Part shown: piece after piece, positions 52,698 through 62,212 of the stretch
How the letters are laid out: each line of letters starts with the position of its first letter
Numbering within the stretch: the stretch's first letter is position 1
Origin: Nonomuraea turcica
GTDB taxonomy: Bacteria > Actinomycetota > Actinomycetes > Streptosporangiales > Streptosporangiaceae
Assembly (NCBI RefSeq): GCF_030718205.1
Contig: NZ_JAUZQF010000007.1
Coordinates: 310,001-374,000 of the forward strand
Direction of reading: 5' to 3'
DNA length: 64,000 nucleotides
Made by a program: the position numbers and the translations under genes
The notes under the pieces: generated by a model
Databases searched by the model: none
The model's input: the letters and a program-made list of their open reading frames with translations, nothing else
Told to the model about the DNA's origin: nothing

Positions 52698-54563
52698 CTA
52701 GCGCTCGGCCAGGACGATGACCGAGTCGCGCTCGCCCAGCACGATGGGCTCCGCCTTGCTCGGGTTGAGCACGATGCCGTAGTGCGGCGGGGTGTTGCGG
52801 GCCGCGGAGCTGCGGTAGCCGATGGCGGTCTCGCCCCTGCGCCGGGCGGACTCCACGACTGTGGAGAACGTCACCTTCGTCCCGGTCTTGACGTACGCGG
52901 CGGCCGGGCGCGGGTAGATCTCCGACCCGCGCGAGTCGAAGAGGTAGCCGAAGACGTCCGCCAGGTGCCTGTTCTCGGCCAGTTGCGCGAGGAGCAGGCC
53001 GATGACGGTGTCGCTGATCACGATGTCGTCGGCCTCGGTGACCTCGGCCAGGGCGCGGTTGTTCTCGTCGTGCATCTCGCTGACGATCGAGTAGTGCTCG
53101 CCCAGCGTGCTCTGCATGTCGCGGAGCTGGAGCAGCGTCATGAGCGTGCGCGTGTCGGAGTGGTGCGGGTCGAAGCGGTCGTCGGACAGCACGATGACGT
53201 GCTGGAAGAGGCCGACGCCGAGCGACTCGAGCGCGAACCTGTCGGTGGTGTCGCAGTCCTTGACGTTCACGGTGAGGTGACGCAGCCCGGCCAGCCCGGT
53301 GCCCGCCTTGGGGTGGTCGGCGGCGATCTCCAGGACGGAGCCGGGTGCGACGTACCCGTCGAGGTAGCGGACGATCTGCTCGGCCCGGCCGTTCCAGTTG
53401 AGCACGAGCGTGCGCTCGGGCTCGGGGGCGGGGCTCCCGGCCTCCACGATGGCGGCCTCGTCCAGGGACGGCTTGCCGGCGGCCAGGCGGACGTGGGAGT
53501 CGTCGTGGGCGATCACGATGACCTCGTCGTCGGCGTTGACCACGGTGTCGGACGGCGGGTTCAGCACCACGCCGGACGGCCGGCGCAGGCCGATGACGGA
53601 GGCGGTCTGGTAGGCGTGCAGCGCCTCCCCGTAGGTGACGCCGACGAGCTTCTTCGGGGTGCGCAGGTAGATCTCGCCGCCGTCGAAGTTCAGCAGGTCC
53701 ATGCAGACCACGGACATGCCGGACTGGCGTGAGGACTGCACGATCAGCCTGGAGGCAGTGTCGTCAGAGTCCACCAGGTGCACGTCCCGGCCGCCGGCCA
53801 GGCGGGCGGCGGCGATGTTGCGGCTGGAGGCGAGAGCGGCGACCACCGGCGGATGCGCGCCCTGGCGCTTGGCCAGCGCCAGCAGGATCTTGATCACGTG
53901 CGCGTCCGGGTCCTCGCCCTCGGGCGAGAGCACGACGACGGAGCGGGCCTTGCCCAGGTTCATCAGCGCGAGGTCGCGCGGCTCGGTGGGCCGTCCGGTG
54001 CGGCACACCAGGCGGGTGCCGCCCAAGTCGCCGGCGTGCTCGCGGATGGCCTCCTCCATCTCGAGTTTGTCACGTTCCGCCAGCACGGCGATGGCGGAGT
54101 GCTTCTGGCTGGCGTGCGCCTTGGCCAGCTCCCCCACGATCGTGAACACCTGGTCCGACCAGCCGAGCACCACCGTGTGGCCGGACTCGACGATCCGCGA
54201 GCGGCCCCTGCGCAGGCGGTCCACCTTCTGCTTGAGCCCGTTCGAGAGCAGGCCGACGAGCATGCTGACGATGAAAAGGCCGCCGAGCGAGCCGGTGAAC
54301 ATCACCGCCATGTACGCGATCGAGCCCTTGTCGCTGGCCACCTTGCCCGGCGTGAGGGCGTGCATGAGGGCGATCCAGAGCACCTCGCCGGCGTGGCCCA
54401 CGCCTTCGGGCTCGCCTGGCGCGAGCCACAGCGTGAGCCCGGTCACGACCGCGATGAGGGCGACCGACACGAGGGCCAGCCAGCCGATGAGCGAGGCGGT
54501 GCCCTTGGACATCGTGTTGTCGAACCAGTACCGCGCCCGCTCACGGAACGTGATTTTCGACAC
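52698..54563 (-). CDS. CASTOR/POLLUX-related ion channel with RCK domains
   Basis: A 621-residue membrane protein. Two or more TM helices lie in the first 110 residues (LIGWLALVSVALIAVVTGLTLWL and YMAVMFTGSLGGLFIVSMLVGLL). Between them a pore-loop-like region (LWIALMHALTPGKVASDKGS) lacks the classical TVGYG selectivity filter. After a basic linker come two RCK-like Rossmann domains (VVLGWSDQVFTIV and LVLNWNGRAEQIVRYLDGY). These features match bacterial homologues of the plant CASTOR/POLLUX channels, which conduct potassium or calcium. GTG 54563 has GGAGG about 12 nt upstream. Confidence 0.88.
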   Translation of the reverse strand: MSKITFRERARYWFDNTMSKGTASLIGWLALVSVALIAVVTGLTLWLAPGEPEGVGHAGEVLWIALMHALTPGKVASDKGSIAYMAVMFTGSLGGLFIVSMLVGLLSNGLKQKVDRLRRGRSRIVESGHTVVLGWSDQVFTIVGELAKAHASQKHSAIAVLAERDKLEMEEAIREHAGDLGGTRLVCRTGRPTEPRDLALMNLGKARSVVVLSPEGEDPDAHVIKILLALAKRQGAHPPVVAALASSRNIAAARLAGGRDVHLVDSDDTASRLIVQSSRQSGMSVVCMDLLNFDGGEIYLRTPKKLVGVTYGEALHAYQTASVIGLRRPSGVVLNPPSDTVVNADDEVIVIAHDDSHVRLAAGKPSLDEAAIVEAGSPAPEPERTLVLNWNGRAEQIVRYLDGYVAPGSVLEIAADHPKAGTGLAGLRHLTVNVKDCDTTDRFALESLGVGLFQHVIVLSDDRFDPHHSDTRTLMTLLQLRDMQSTLGEHYSIVSEMHDENNRALAEVTEADDIVISDTVIGLLLAQLAENRHLADVFGYLFDSRGSEIYPRPAAAYVKTGTKVTFSTVVESARRRGETAIGYRSSAARNTPPHYGIVLNPSKAEPIVLGERDSVIVLAER

Positions 54564-54758
54564 TTTCCCCGTTACCTCCGTGAAAGGAGTGATTTAACCC
54601 AACGGTCCACGGTACCGGGCGATCTTCACTTCCGCAGCGCGACGGGTAACGTATCGGCCATAGTGCGCACCGCCCGCTCATCCCCGACCGGTACGCTCAG
54701 CGTGAACCACCGCCAAAACCCTTCGACATCCGACGTGGAGGCCTAGATCATTGACGGT

Positions 54759-55871
54759 ATGTCTGTGATTAGGGAGGTGCCGTTCCCCAGCCCGGACTCC
54801 TCTGAGCTGCCGATGAACATCTGGATCGACGACGCCGACTCCGCCATCGACGTGATCGACGCGCTGGCGCTGTCGCCGTTCGCGACCGGCGCCCAGCCCT
54901 GGTCCCGCCTGGCCAATCTGGAGCGCGTGCGGCCCGACGCCCCGCTGAGCCCGTCCAGCGGCCGCGTGCTGCGCACGGCGCGTGTCGAGGACGGCTCGGA
55001 GTCCCGGCTGATCTCCGGCGACGGCTGGACTTTGCGGGTCATCCGCCACCGCAACCGCACCGCGATGGTCAGCGTGACGGCGGTGAGCGAGGAGCTGGCC
55101 AAGTCCGTGCTCGAGGAGAGCATCGACGGCGCGGAGGAGGCGGTCCCCGAGGCCGACCACGTCGAGATGGGCTTCTGGTGGCGCGGCACGCACGGCGGCA
55201 CCCGCTCGGAGAAGCCGATCTCCGCACAGCCCTGGTCCGAGATCAGCGCCAACTACCCGGGCAAGGTGCGCCCGGCCATCGACAAGCTGATGGCGGTCAC
55301 TCCCGGGGACGTCAACGGCCGCCTCATCCTCCTGCACGGCCAGCCGGGCACCGGCAAGACCACGCTGCTGCGGACGCTGGCCAAGCAGTGGGGCGAATGG
55401 TGTCAGGTGGACTGCGTGCTCGACCCGGAGCGCCTGTTCGACGAGCCCGGCTACCTCATGGAGGTGGCGGTCGGCTACGACAGCGACGACGATGAGACGC
55501 AGCGGTGGCGGCTGCTCGTCCTGGAGGACTGCGACGAGCTGATCAGCGCGGGCGCCAAGGCGCAGGCGGGCCAGGGCCTGTCGCGCCTGCTCAACCTGAC
55601 CGACGGCCTGCTCGGCCAGGGCCGCGACGTGCTGGTGGCGATCACCACCAACGAGGACCTGGCCCGGCTCCACCCCGCGGTCATCCGCCCGGGCCGCTGC
55701 CTGGCGCAGCTCGAGGTCGGCCCGCTCAGCAGGGACGAGGCCGTCGCCTGGCTCGGCACGTCCGAGGGCGTGGGCCCGTCGGGGGCGACGCTCGCGGAGC
55801 TCTACGCTCTCCGCTCCGGCCGCGCGATCACTCCCGTCGCGGGCGACGAGTCCACGGGCCTCTACCTCTAA
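54759..55871 (+). CDS. AAA-family ATPase with DUF5925 N-terminal domain
   Basis: A 370-residue ATPase. The N-terminal 170 residues match the DUF5925-type domain. The AAA module has Walker A GQPGTGKTT (about residues 195-203), Walker B LLVLEDCDEL, sensor-1 VAITTNED and arginine-finger-like HPAVIRPGRC. Such proteins may remodel a partner protein. ATG 54759 lies 17 bp after GGAGG, and an in-frame stop (TAG 54744) lies just upstream. An ATT at 54750 is at the ideal distance and may be the true start. Confidence 0.88.
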   Translation: MSVIREVPFPSPDSSELPMNIWIDDADSAIDVIDALALSPFATGAQPWSRLANLERVRPDAPLSPSSGRVLRTARVEDGSESRLISGDGWTLRVIRHRNRTAMVSVTAVSEELAKSVLEESIDGAEEAVPEADHVEMGFWWRGTHGGTRSEKPISAQPWSEISANYPGKVRPAIDKLMAVTPGDVNGRLILLHGQPGTGKTTLLRTLAKQWGEWCQVDCVLDPERLFDEPGYLMEVAVGYDSDDDETQRWRLLVLEDCDELISAGAKAQAGQGLSRLLNLTDGLLGQGRDVLVAITTNEDLARLHPAVIRPGRCLAQLEVGPLSRDEAVAWLGTSEGVGPSGATLAELYALRSGRAITPVAGDESTGLYL

Positions 55872-55921
55872 GTCACCGGCCCGCAGGCGGAGCGGGTCCC
55901 GGCCGGTACGTAAACCATCCG

Positions 55922-57004
55922 ATGTGCGACACGAAGTGCGAAACCACAATAGGTCTGGTGCTCACCGTCGATCTGGCCCGTGTCTCCTTCGCCCGCTTCG
56001 CCGTGCCCGCCGCGGCTGAGGACGTGTGGACGAGCGAGGAACGCGAGATCGGCTTTCCCGCCACTCAGCTCGTGCCCTCGTGGACGGCGCGCACCCCGCC
56101 GGGTGCGTGGATCGAGGTCGCGCTTCGGGCCAGGGCCGCATCAGGGGCCCGTACCAAGTGGTACGTGATGGGGCGCTGGTCCGAACTCGGCGATCCGCGC
56201 ACGTCGGTGCCCGGGCAGGGCGACGAGGACGGGGACGTGGCGGTGGACACGTTCGTAGCCAGGCGGCCGGTGGTGGCCTACCAGGTACGCATCACCCGGC
56301 ACGGCGCGGGCGCCCTGGTCACCGGGCTGGGCGTGATGGCCTCGGCCGTGCCCCAGCGGCCCGTGACGCCCAGCGACCCCGTCGCGGCGGAGCCCGTGGA
56401 GCTGGCGGTGCCGCGGCATGCGCAGCACGCGCACGCGGGGCACCATCCACGCTTCGACGGCGGCGGCGCGAACTGGTGCGGCCCTGCCTCGGTCGCCATG
56501 GTGCTCGGTTTCTGGGGGCGCGGCCCGCAACCGAGCGAGCTGGACTGGGTGGGGGCGGGCGACCCGGCTCCGGTCGTGGACCACGCGGCCATGGGCACGT
56601 ACGACGAGAGCTACCAGGGCACCGGGAACTGGCCGTTCAACGTGGCGTACGCCGGCCGGTACGGGCTGGCGGGGTTCGTGACGCGGCTGCGGTCCGCGGC
56701 GGAGCTGGAGCTGTTCGTGCGTGCCGGGATCCCGGTGATCACGTCGCAGTCGTTCAAGGCGCACGAGTTACCCGGTTCCTGCTACTCCACCAACGGGCAC
56801 ATCCTCGTCGTGGCCGGCTTCACGGCCGGGGGCGACGTCGTCGTGAACGATCCCGCCGCGCCCCGGGACGACGAGGTCCGGCGGATCTATCCGCGGGCGG
56901 CGTTCGAGAACGTGTGGCTCAGGAGCTCGGGCAGCGGCGGCATCGCGTACGTGCTGCACCCGCCCGGGCATCCCCTTCCTCCCTGTACCGACGGCAATTG
57001 GTGA
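55922..57004 (+). CDS. C39-like peptidase family protein
   Basis: A 360-residue protein. The N-terminal half is beta-rich (SWTARTPPGAWIEVALRA). The C-terminal half is a papain-like C39_2 domain with Cys in GGANWCGPASVAMVL (about residue 186), His in NGHILVVAGF (about 292) and Asn/Asp in VVNDPAAP. It likely cleaves or binds peptides. No signal peptide is obvious at ATG 55922. It is followed by the S9 peptidase gene after 6 bp and seems to belong to a run of peptidase genes. Confidence 0.82.
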   Translation: MCDTKCETTIGLVLTVDLARVSFARFAVPAAAEDVWTSEEREIGFPATQLVPSWTARTPPGAWIEVALRARAASGARTKWYVMGRWSELGDPRTSVPGQGDEDGDVAVDTFVARRPVVAYQVRITRHGAGALVTGLGVMASAVPQRPVTPSDPVAAEPVELAVPRHAQHAHAGHHPRFDGGGANWCGPASVAMVLGFWGRGPQPSELDWVGAGDPAPVVDHAAMGTYDESYQGTGNWPFNVAYAGRYGLAGFVTRLRSAAELELFVRAGIPVITSQSFKAHELPGSCYSTNGHILVVAGFTAGGDVVVNDPAAPRDDEVRRIYPRAAFENVWLRSSGSGGIAYVLHPPGHPLPPCTDGNW

Positions 57005-57010
57005 GTTGTT

Positions 57011-58870
57011 GTGAGCATTCGACCGATCGACGTGGCCCGGACCGACGGCAGGCCTCTGTGGGTGGAGGCGGTGGCCACGCCTTCGGGGGTCGAGGCCTGG
57101 TGGGACGAGCCGCGTCCGCACGAGGGCGGCAGGCGGTGCGTGGTGCGCCGGCTGCCGGACGGCTCCCGTACCGACGTGCTGCCTCAGGGGTGGAACGCGC
57201 GTAACCGGGTCACCGAGTACGGGGGCCGCTCCTGGCGGCCGCTGCCGGGCGGCGGGCTGGTCTTCACGAACTGGGCCGACCAGCGCCTGTACCGGCTCGA
57301 CGGCGACTCCTCTCCCGTGCCGATCACTCCAGAGGGTCCCTCGCGTTACGCGGACCTCTATCTCCCTCCCGGCAGGGACGAGGTGTGGGCCGTACGGGAG
57401 ACCGACGACGTGCGGGACCTGGTGGCGGTGCCGCTGGACGGCGGGCCGGTCAGGGTGATCGCCAAAGCCCACCATTTCCTGATTAATCCACGCATTTCGC
57501 CCGGCGGGCACTATGTCGCCTGGATCGGCTGGGATCACCCGAACATGCCCTGGGACGGCACCGAGCTGTGCGTGGCCCCGCTCCGCGCGGACGGCACGGC
57601 AGGCGAGCACCGCGTGGTGGCCGGCGGCCCGCGGGAGTCGGTGACGCAGGCCGAGTGGCGCGACGACGGCGCCCTGTACGCGGCGACCGACCCCACCGGC
57701 TGGTGGAACATCCACCTCGTCCCCGTGGACGGCTCGCCGGGCCGCAACCTCACGCCGATGGAGCAGGAGTTCGGCGACGCGGCGTGGAAGCCGGGCCTGA
57801 CGTACTTCGCCGTCGCGGAGGACGGCAGGCTGGTCGTGATCTACGGCACGGGCGACGGCCGCCGCCTCGGCGTGCTCGACCCGGACACCGGTGACCTGCG
57901 GGAGATCGGCGGGGCGGCCACCCACTGGTCGGCGACCGTGTCGGTGGCGGGCGGCAAGGCGGCGGCGGTGCGGGCGACGCCGTACACGCCCATGGAGGTC
58001 ACGCTCGTCGATCTCAACGGGGGCGCGCACGAGGTCGTGTCGGCGAGGAAACCGCTGCCGGAGCGCGACCTGCTGCCCACTCCGGAGGCCATGACGATCG
58101 AGGGTGTGCACGCGCACCTCTACCCGCCGTCCGGGGTCCGGGGCCCGGGCCCGTACGTGATCTTCGTGCACGGCGGCCCGACCATGCACCTGCCGATGGT
58201 GCTCGACCTGGAGATCGCCTACTTCACCAGCCGCGGCATCGGCGTGGCGGTGGTGAACTACGGCGGCTCGACCGGCTACGGCCGCGCCTACCGGGAGCGG
58301 CTGCGCCACCAGTGGGGCGTGGTGGACGTGGGAGACTGCGCCAAGGTGGCCCGCGGCCTGGTGGAGCTGGGCCGCGCCGACGCCGCGAAGCTCGCCATCC
58401 GGGGCGGCAGCGCCGGCGGCTGGACCACGGTGGCGGCGCTCGTGCACAGTGACGTGTTCGCGGGCGGGGTGGCCCATTACGCGATCACCGACCCGGAGAG
58501 CTGGGCGGCCGAGACACACGACTTCGAATCCCGCTACCTCGACGGCCTCGTGGGCCCGCTGCCCGAGACGCGCCGGCGCTACACCGAGCGCTCGCCGCTG
58601 CTGAACGCCGCCCGCGCGTCAGGCCCGTGCCTCATGCTGCACGGCCTGGAGGACGCGATCGTGGACGTCGGGCAGGCCGAGCGGTTCACCGCCGAATTGG
58701 ACAAACATGGCAAAGAGTGGGCACTGTTGACCTTCCCCGGCGAGCAGCACGGCTGGCGCAGGGAGGAGACCATCGTCGCGGCGCTCGAGGCCGAGCTGGC
58801 CTTCTACGGGCTGATCTTCGGCATGGAGACGCCCGAGGTGCCGCCGTTGAAGCTGAAAGGGAGAGCGTGA
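57011..58870 (+). CDS. S9-family prolyl oligopeptidase/acylaminoacyl peptidase
   Basis: A 619-residue cytosolic serine peptidase. An N-terminal beta-propeller (about residues 20-370) comes before an alpha/beta hydrolase domain. The active-site Ser is in RGGSAGGW (about residue 468), Asp in GLEDAIVDVG and His in GEQHGWR. It cleaves short peptides or acylated amino acids. GTG 57011. Its stop overlaps the M20 peptidase start by 4 bp, so both products may act in one peptide-degrading route. Confidence 0.94.
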   Translation: MSIRPIDVARTDGRPLWVEAVATPSGVEAWWDEPRPHEGGRRCVVRRLPDGSRTDVLPQGWNARNRVTEYGGRSWRPLPGGGLVFTNWADQRLYRLDGDSSPVPITPEGPSRYADLYLPPGRDEVWAVRETDDVRDLVAVPLDGGPVRVIAKAHHFLINPRISPGGHYVAWIGWDHPNMPWDGTELCVAPLRADGTAGEHRVVAGGPRESVTQAEWRDDGALYAATDPTGWWNIHLVPVDGSPGRNLTPMEQEFGDAAWKPGLTYFAVAEDGRLVVIYGTGDGRRLGVLDPDTGDLREIGGAATHWSATVSVAGGKAAAVRATPYTPMEVTLVDLNGGAHEVVSARKPLPERDLLPTPEAMTIEGVHAHLYPPSGVRGPGPYVIFVHGGPTMHLPMVLDLEIAYFTSRGIGVAVVNYGGSTGYGRAYRERLRHQWGVVDVGDCAKVARGLVELGRADAAKLAIRGGSAGGWTTVAALVHSDVFAGGVAHYAITDPESWAAETHDFESRYLDGLVGPLPETRRRYTERSPLLNAARASGPCLMLHGLEDAIVDVGQAERFTAELDKHGKEWALLTFPGEQHGWRREETIVAALEAELAFYGLIFGMETPEVPPLKLKGRA

Positions 58871-60153
58871 AGAGCGTCGCCGAGATCTGCTCGGATCTGA
58901 TCAGGTTCGACACCACCAATCCGGGGTCGGGCGAGCGCCCTGCGGCTGAATACGTGGCCACGCTGCTGGCCGACGCGGGCCTGGATCCGGTCGTGTTCGA
59001 GTCGGCGCCGAAGCGGACCACGGTCGTGGCCAGGATCGACGGCGACTCCCCCGACGCGCTGCTCATCCACGGCCACCTGGACGTGGTGCCCGCCGACCCG
59101 GCCGAGTGGCGGATGCACCCGTTCTCCGGGGAGATCGTGGACGAGTGCGTGTACGGCCGGGGCGCGGTCGACATGAAGGGCTCGTGCGCGATGACGCTCG
59201 CGACCGTGGTCGACCTGGCGACCCGGGGGGTGCGGCCCAAGCGGGACCTGGTGGTGGCGTTCCTGGCCGACGAGGAGGCCACCGGCGACTACGGCTCGCG
59301 GCACGCGGTGAGCGAGCACCGGGAGCTGTTCGACGGTGTGAGCGAGGCGATCAGCGAGTCCGGCGGATTCAGCGTGGCCTCCGGCGCCCACCGGGTCTAC
59401 CCGATCGCCGTGGGCGAGCGCGGGACCGCGTGGATGAAGCTCACCGCGCACGGCGTGGCCGGGCACGGCTCGCGCCCCCCGGTGGACAACCCGGTCGCCA
59501 CGCTGGTGCACGCGCTGTCGCGCGTGGCCTCCTACCAGTGGCCGGTCCGCCTCACGCCGTCGGTGGCGGCGTTGCTCCAGAGCCTGTCGGAGATCACCGG
59601 CCAGCCGATCGACCTGGACCGGCTGGACGCGGAGGCCGCCCGGCTCGGCCCACTCGGCGGCCTGTTCAAGAGCCAGATCCGCAACTCGGCGAACCCGACG
59701 ATGCTGGCGGCCGGCTACAAGGTCAACGTGGTGCCCTCGACGGCGGAGGCGCACGTGGACGGGCGTTTCATGCCCGGGCTGCAGGAGGAGTTCCTGTCGA
59801 CGATCGACGAGCTGCTCGGGCCCAAGATCACCCGCGAGTTCGTCAATCTCGAGGACGCGCCCGACGCGCCGTACCCGTCGGCGTTCTTCGATGAGCTGGC
59901 CGGGGCGCTGACGGCCGAAGACCCGATGGCCAGGCCGGTGCCGTACGTGATGAGCGGCGGCACGGACGCCAAGTCCTTCGCCAGGATCGGCATCAAGGGG
60001 TACGGTTTCGCGCCGCTCATGCTCCGGCCGGATCTCGACTACTTCGGGATGTTCCACGGCAAGGACGAGCGGGTGCCGGTGGAAGGCCTGGAGTTCGGCA
60101 CTCGCGTCCTCACTCGCCTGCTCACCGGTGTGGAACAAAGCATTCCGTTCTGA
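58867..60153 (+). CDS. M20-family metallopeptidase (dipeptidase/deacylase)
   Basis: A 428-residue zinc peptidase. The ligands are in HGHLDVVP, GRGAVDMKGS and DEEATGDYGS, with a further His in GHGSRPPVDNP (dimerisation lid) and a late FHGKDERVP. It removes amino acids from dipeptides or acyl groups from amino acids. It starts at GTG 58867, coupled to the S9 peptidase gene, and could finish degradation of the peptides released by it. Confidence 0.93.
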   Translation: MKSVAEICSDLIRFDTTNPGSGERPAAEYVATLLADAGLDPVVFESAPKRTTVVARIDGDSPDALLIHGHLDVVPADPAEWRMHPFSGEIVDECVYGRGAVDMKGSCAMTLATVVDLATRGVRPKRDLVVAFLADEEATGDYGSRHAVSEHRELFDGVSEAISESGGFSVASGAHRVYPIAVGERGTAWMKLTAHGVAGHGSRPPVDNPVATLVHALSRVASYQWPVRLTPSVAALLQSLSEITGQPIDLDRLDAEAARLGPLGGLFKSQIRNSANPTMLAAGYKVNVVPSTAEAHVDGRFMPGLQEEFLSTIDELLGPKITREFVNLEDAPDAPYPSAFFDELAGALTAEDPMARPVPYVMSGGTDAKSFARIGIKGYGFAPLMLRPDLDYFGMFHGKDERVPVEGLEFGTRVLTRLLTGVEQSIPF

Positions 60154-60159
60154 TATAGT
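60131..60159 (+). promoter_or_regulatory. Possible promoter of the TIGR03086 gene
   Basis: TATAGT (60154-60159) is preceded after 17 bases by TGGAAC, a weak -35. It lies at the end of the M20 gene and would give the next gene its own transcript. Confidence 0.35.
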
Positions 60160-60190
60160 GGGAGTCAACGACGAAGAAGGGGACTCTCCG

Positions 60191-60796
60191 ATGAGCGACA
60201 CCACGATCTCCAGCGGTTGGGACGTCCTGGACGCCGCGCATGAAGCGCTGCGCACGGCGGTCCGCGCCGTCCCGGCCGACGGCTGGGACCTGCCCACGCC
60301 CTGCGCGGGCTGGACCGTGACCCAGGTCTTCCAGCACGCCGTCGGCGACCAGATCGGCTTCGCCGCCGCGCTGACCGGCGAGCCCGGCCCCGACTTCAAT
60401 CCGTTCGACCCGTCGGGCGTGCTGGAGGGCGTGGACCCGCAGGCGTTCATGGAGGCCGCCCTGGCGCGCACCGCCAAGGCGTGGGCCGGCGTCGACCGGG
60501 ACGCCGCCGAAGTGCCCACGCCGGTGCCGCCGCACAAGATGTCTCCGTGGTCCGGCTCGGCGGCGTGCGCTCTGGACGCCGCCGTCCACGCCTGGGACAT
60601 CGCCCTGGCGACGGGCCGGCCCTCGCCGCTCACGCCGGAGCTGGCCCGCCCCCTCCTCAAGGTCGCCAGGGAGATCGTGGAGCCGCTGCGTGCCTGGGGC
60701 GCGTACGCCGCCGCCCTGGCCCCCGAGCAGGGCGACGACGACGTGGCGGACCTCCTGCGCTACCTCGGCCGCGACCCCTACTGGAGCGCGGCTTAG
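60191..60796 (+). CDS. TIGR03086-type metal-binding protein (maleylpyruvate isomerase-like fold)
   Basis: A 201-residue DinB-superfamily protein. PTPCAGWTVTQVFQHAVGDQIGFAAAL (metal-ligand His) and DAAVHAWDIALATGRP are the hallmarks of the TIGR03086 group common in mycothiol-producing actinobacteria. Members may use mycothiol as cofactor. The precise reaction is unknown. ATG 60191 has AAGGGGA 7 nt upstream. It is convergent with the DUF427 gene, with overlapping stops. Confidence 0.88.
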   Translation: MSDTTISSGWDVLDAAHEALRTAVRAVPADGWDLPTPCAGWTVTQVFQHAVGDQIGFAAALTGEPGPDFNPFDPSGVLEGVDPQAFMEAALARTAKAWAGVDRDAAEVPTPVPPHKMSPWSGSAACALDAAVHAWDIALATGRPSPLTPELARPLLKVAREIVEPLRAWGAYAAALAPEQGDDDVADLLRYLGRDPYWSAA

Positions 60797-61536
60797 GAGA
60801 ACTTGGTCTTCGGCCGCTCCTGGAGCTCGCCGTCCACGTAGATGTCGAGCTTCTCGTTGTAGAACGCGATCAGCCCCGCGACCCGCTCGCTCTCCGGCAG
60901 CGGCGTCCGGTACGACCAGGCCAGGTCCTTCGCGCCGTTGACCGACCAGTACTCGGCCGTCCCCTTGTACGGGCAGTGGGTGACGGTGTCGGTGTGCTCG
61001 AGCAGGTCGAGCCGTACGTCGGTCTTCGGCAGGTAGTAGCGGGCGGGCAGCCCCGTCTCGAAGAGGATGCGCGCGCCGCGGGAGTCGGCCACGGTGACAC
61101 CGTCGACCTCCACCCGCACGTGCCGCGAACTGGGCAGGATGTCCACCCGCGTGTACGGGTCGCGCGGGTGGAAGTAGACCTGCTCGTCCTCCTCGAACCA
61201 GGCGTCCATGGCGTCCCACTCGAACCGCACATGGCCCCGGATCTCCTCCAGCGGCGAGTCCGGGTACGCCAGCGCCGCCTCGGTGGCCTCCGCCGTACCG
61301 GAGGTGACGGTGTAGACGACGGCCTCACCCCTGCTCGGGGAGTGTTTGGTGGTCCCGGTCGACTTGAGCGCGGCCTCGTCCACGTCCGCGAGCCGGAAGT
61401 AGTAGGTGGGGTAGTACGGGACTTCCCACACCAGGAGGGCGGAGGTGGTGTCGGCCACCACCCGGCCGCCCAGATAGGTCCTCACGCGCTTGGCCGTCCG
61501 CTCGACGCGTACCCGGCCGCGGTTCCCAGCTTCCAT
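60793..61536 (-). CDS. DUF427 domain protein (two copies of the domain)
   Basis: A 247-residue protein with two beta-rich DUF427 units. The first has VRTYLGGRVVADTTSALLVWE...PTYYFRLADV, the second VRVEVDGVTVADSRGARILFETGLPARYYLPKTDV and CPYKGTAEYWSV. The repeated pattern and the conserved CPYKGTAxYW element are diagnostic. Its function is unknown. ATG 61536 is chosen since homology begins soon after it; longer frames run into the PAP2 gene. Confidence 0.9.
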   Translation of the reverse strand: MEAGNRGRVRVERTAKRVRTYLGGRVVADTTSALLVWEVPYYPTYYFRLADVDEAALKSTGTTKHSPSRGEAVVYTVTSGTAEATEAALAYPDSPLEEIRGHVRFEWDAMDAWFEEDEQVYFHPRDPYTRVDILPSSRHVRVEVDGVTVADSRGARILFETGLPARYYLPKTDVRLDLLEHTDTVTHCPYKGTAEYWSVNGAKDLAWSYRTPLPESERVAGLIAFYNEKLDIYVDGELQERPKTKFS

Positions 61537-61604
61537 GAACGCGGCAACCCCGCCGGCCACGCGCCTATTCCAGCCAGGGAAACGCTCCCAGGCCAGGCCG
61601 CGCC

Positions 61605-62192
61605 CTATCCCAGCCCGAACGCCGCCAGCGTCGCCCACGTCGTCGCCGTGCCGACCACCGCGCCGGCCATGACCTGCGTCCAGCTGTGGTGCGCGAGCCG
61701 CACTCTGGCCCAGCACACCAGCCCTACGACGGCGCCCCCGGCGATCGCGGTCGGCAGGGCGGGCAGCACGTGGGCGAGCACCACCACCGTTCCCGCGGAC
61801 ACGGCGGCGTGAAAGGAGATCTTCCACCGCAACGTGATCGGCACCGTCACTCCGAGCGCCGCCAGCATCGCGGTGACGGTCGCCACCAGCAACGTCGGCG
61901 CCCCCATGACGACGAGCAACGCCAGCGCCACCAGCACGGCCGCCACCGCGGCCAGCAATGGACCGGTCCGCCGCGCCCGATCCACGATGTGATGCGAATC
62001 CAGCCGCCCGGACCGCACCCCGAGCGCGATCACCGTCGCCGGCACACCACCGCAGAACGCCGATGCCACCAGCCCCCACGCCGCGCCACGCCACCCTTGC
62101 GCGAGCAGCCCGACGACGGGCGGCATCAGGATCACCAGCACCTGCGGCGCCAGCAGGTTGGTCACCCGTTTCGCCACGAGGTCGGCAGTCAT
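61605..62192 (-). CDS. PAP2-superfamily-like membrane protein
   Basis: A 195-residue protein with five or six TM helices. KISFHAAVSAG and RLAHHSWTQVMAGAVVG resemble the second and third phosphatase motifs of PAP2 enzymes. The first motif (KxxxxxxRP) is weak, with only DRARRTGPLL nearby. It may be a lipid phosphatase or a non-catalytic relative. Confidence 0.75.
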   Translation of the reverse strand: MTADLVAKRVTNLLAPQVLVILMPPVVGLLAQGWRGAAWGLVASAFCGGVPATVIALGVRSGRLDSHHIVDRARRTGPLLAAVAAVLVALALLVVMGAPTLLVATVTAMLAALGVTVPITLRWKISFHAAVSAGTVVVLAHVLPALPTAIAGGAVVGLVCWARVRLAHHSWTQVMAGAVVGTATTWATLAAFGLG

Positions 62193-62212
62193 GCCACGAA
62201 AGATTAGCGTGA

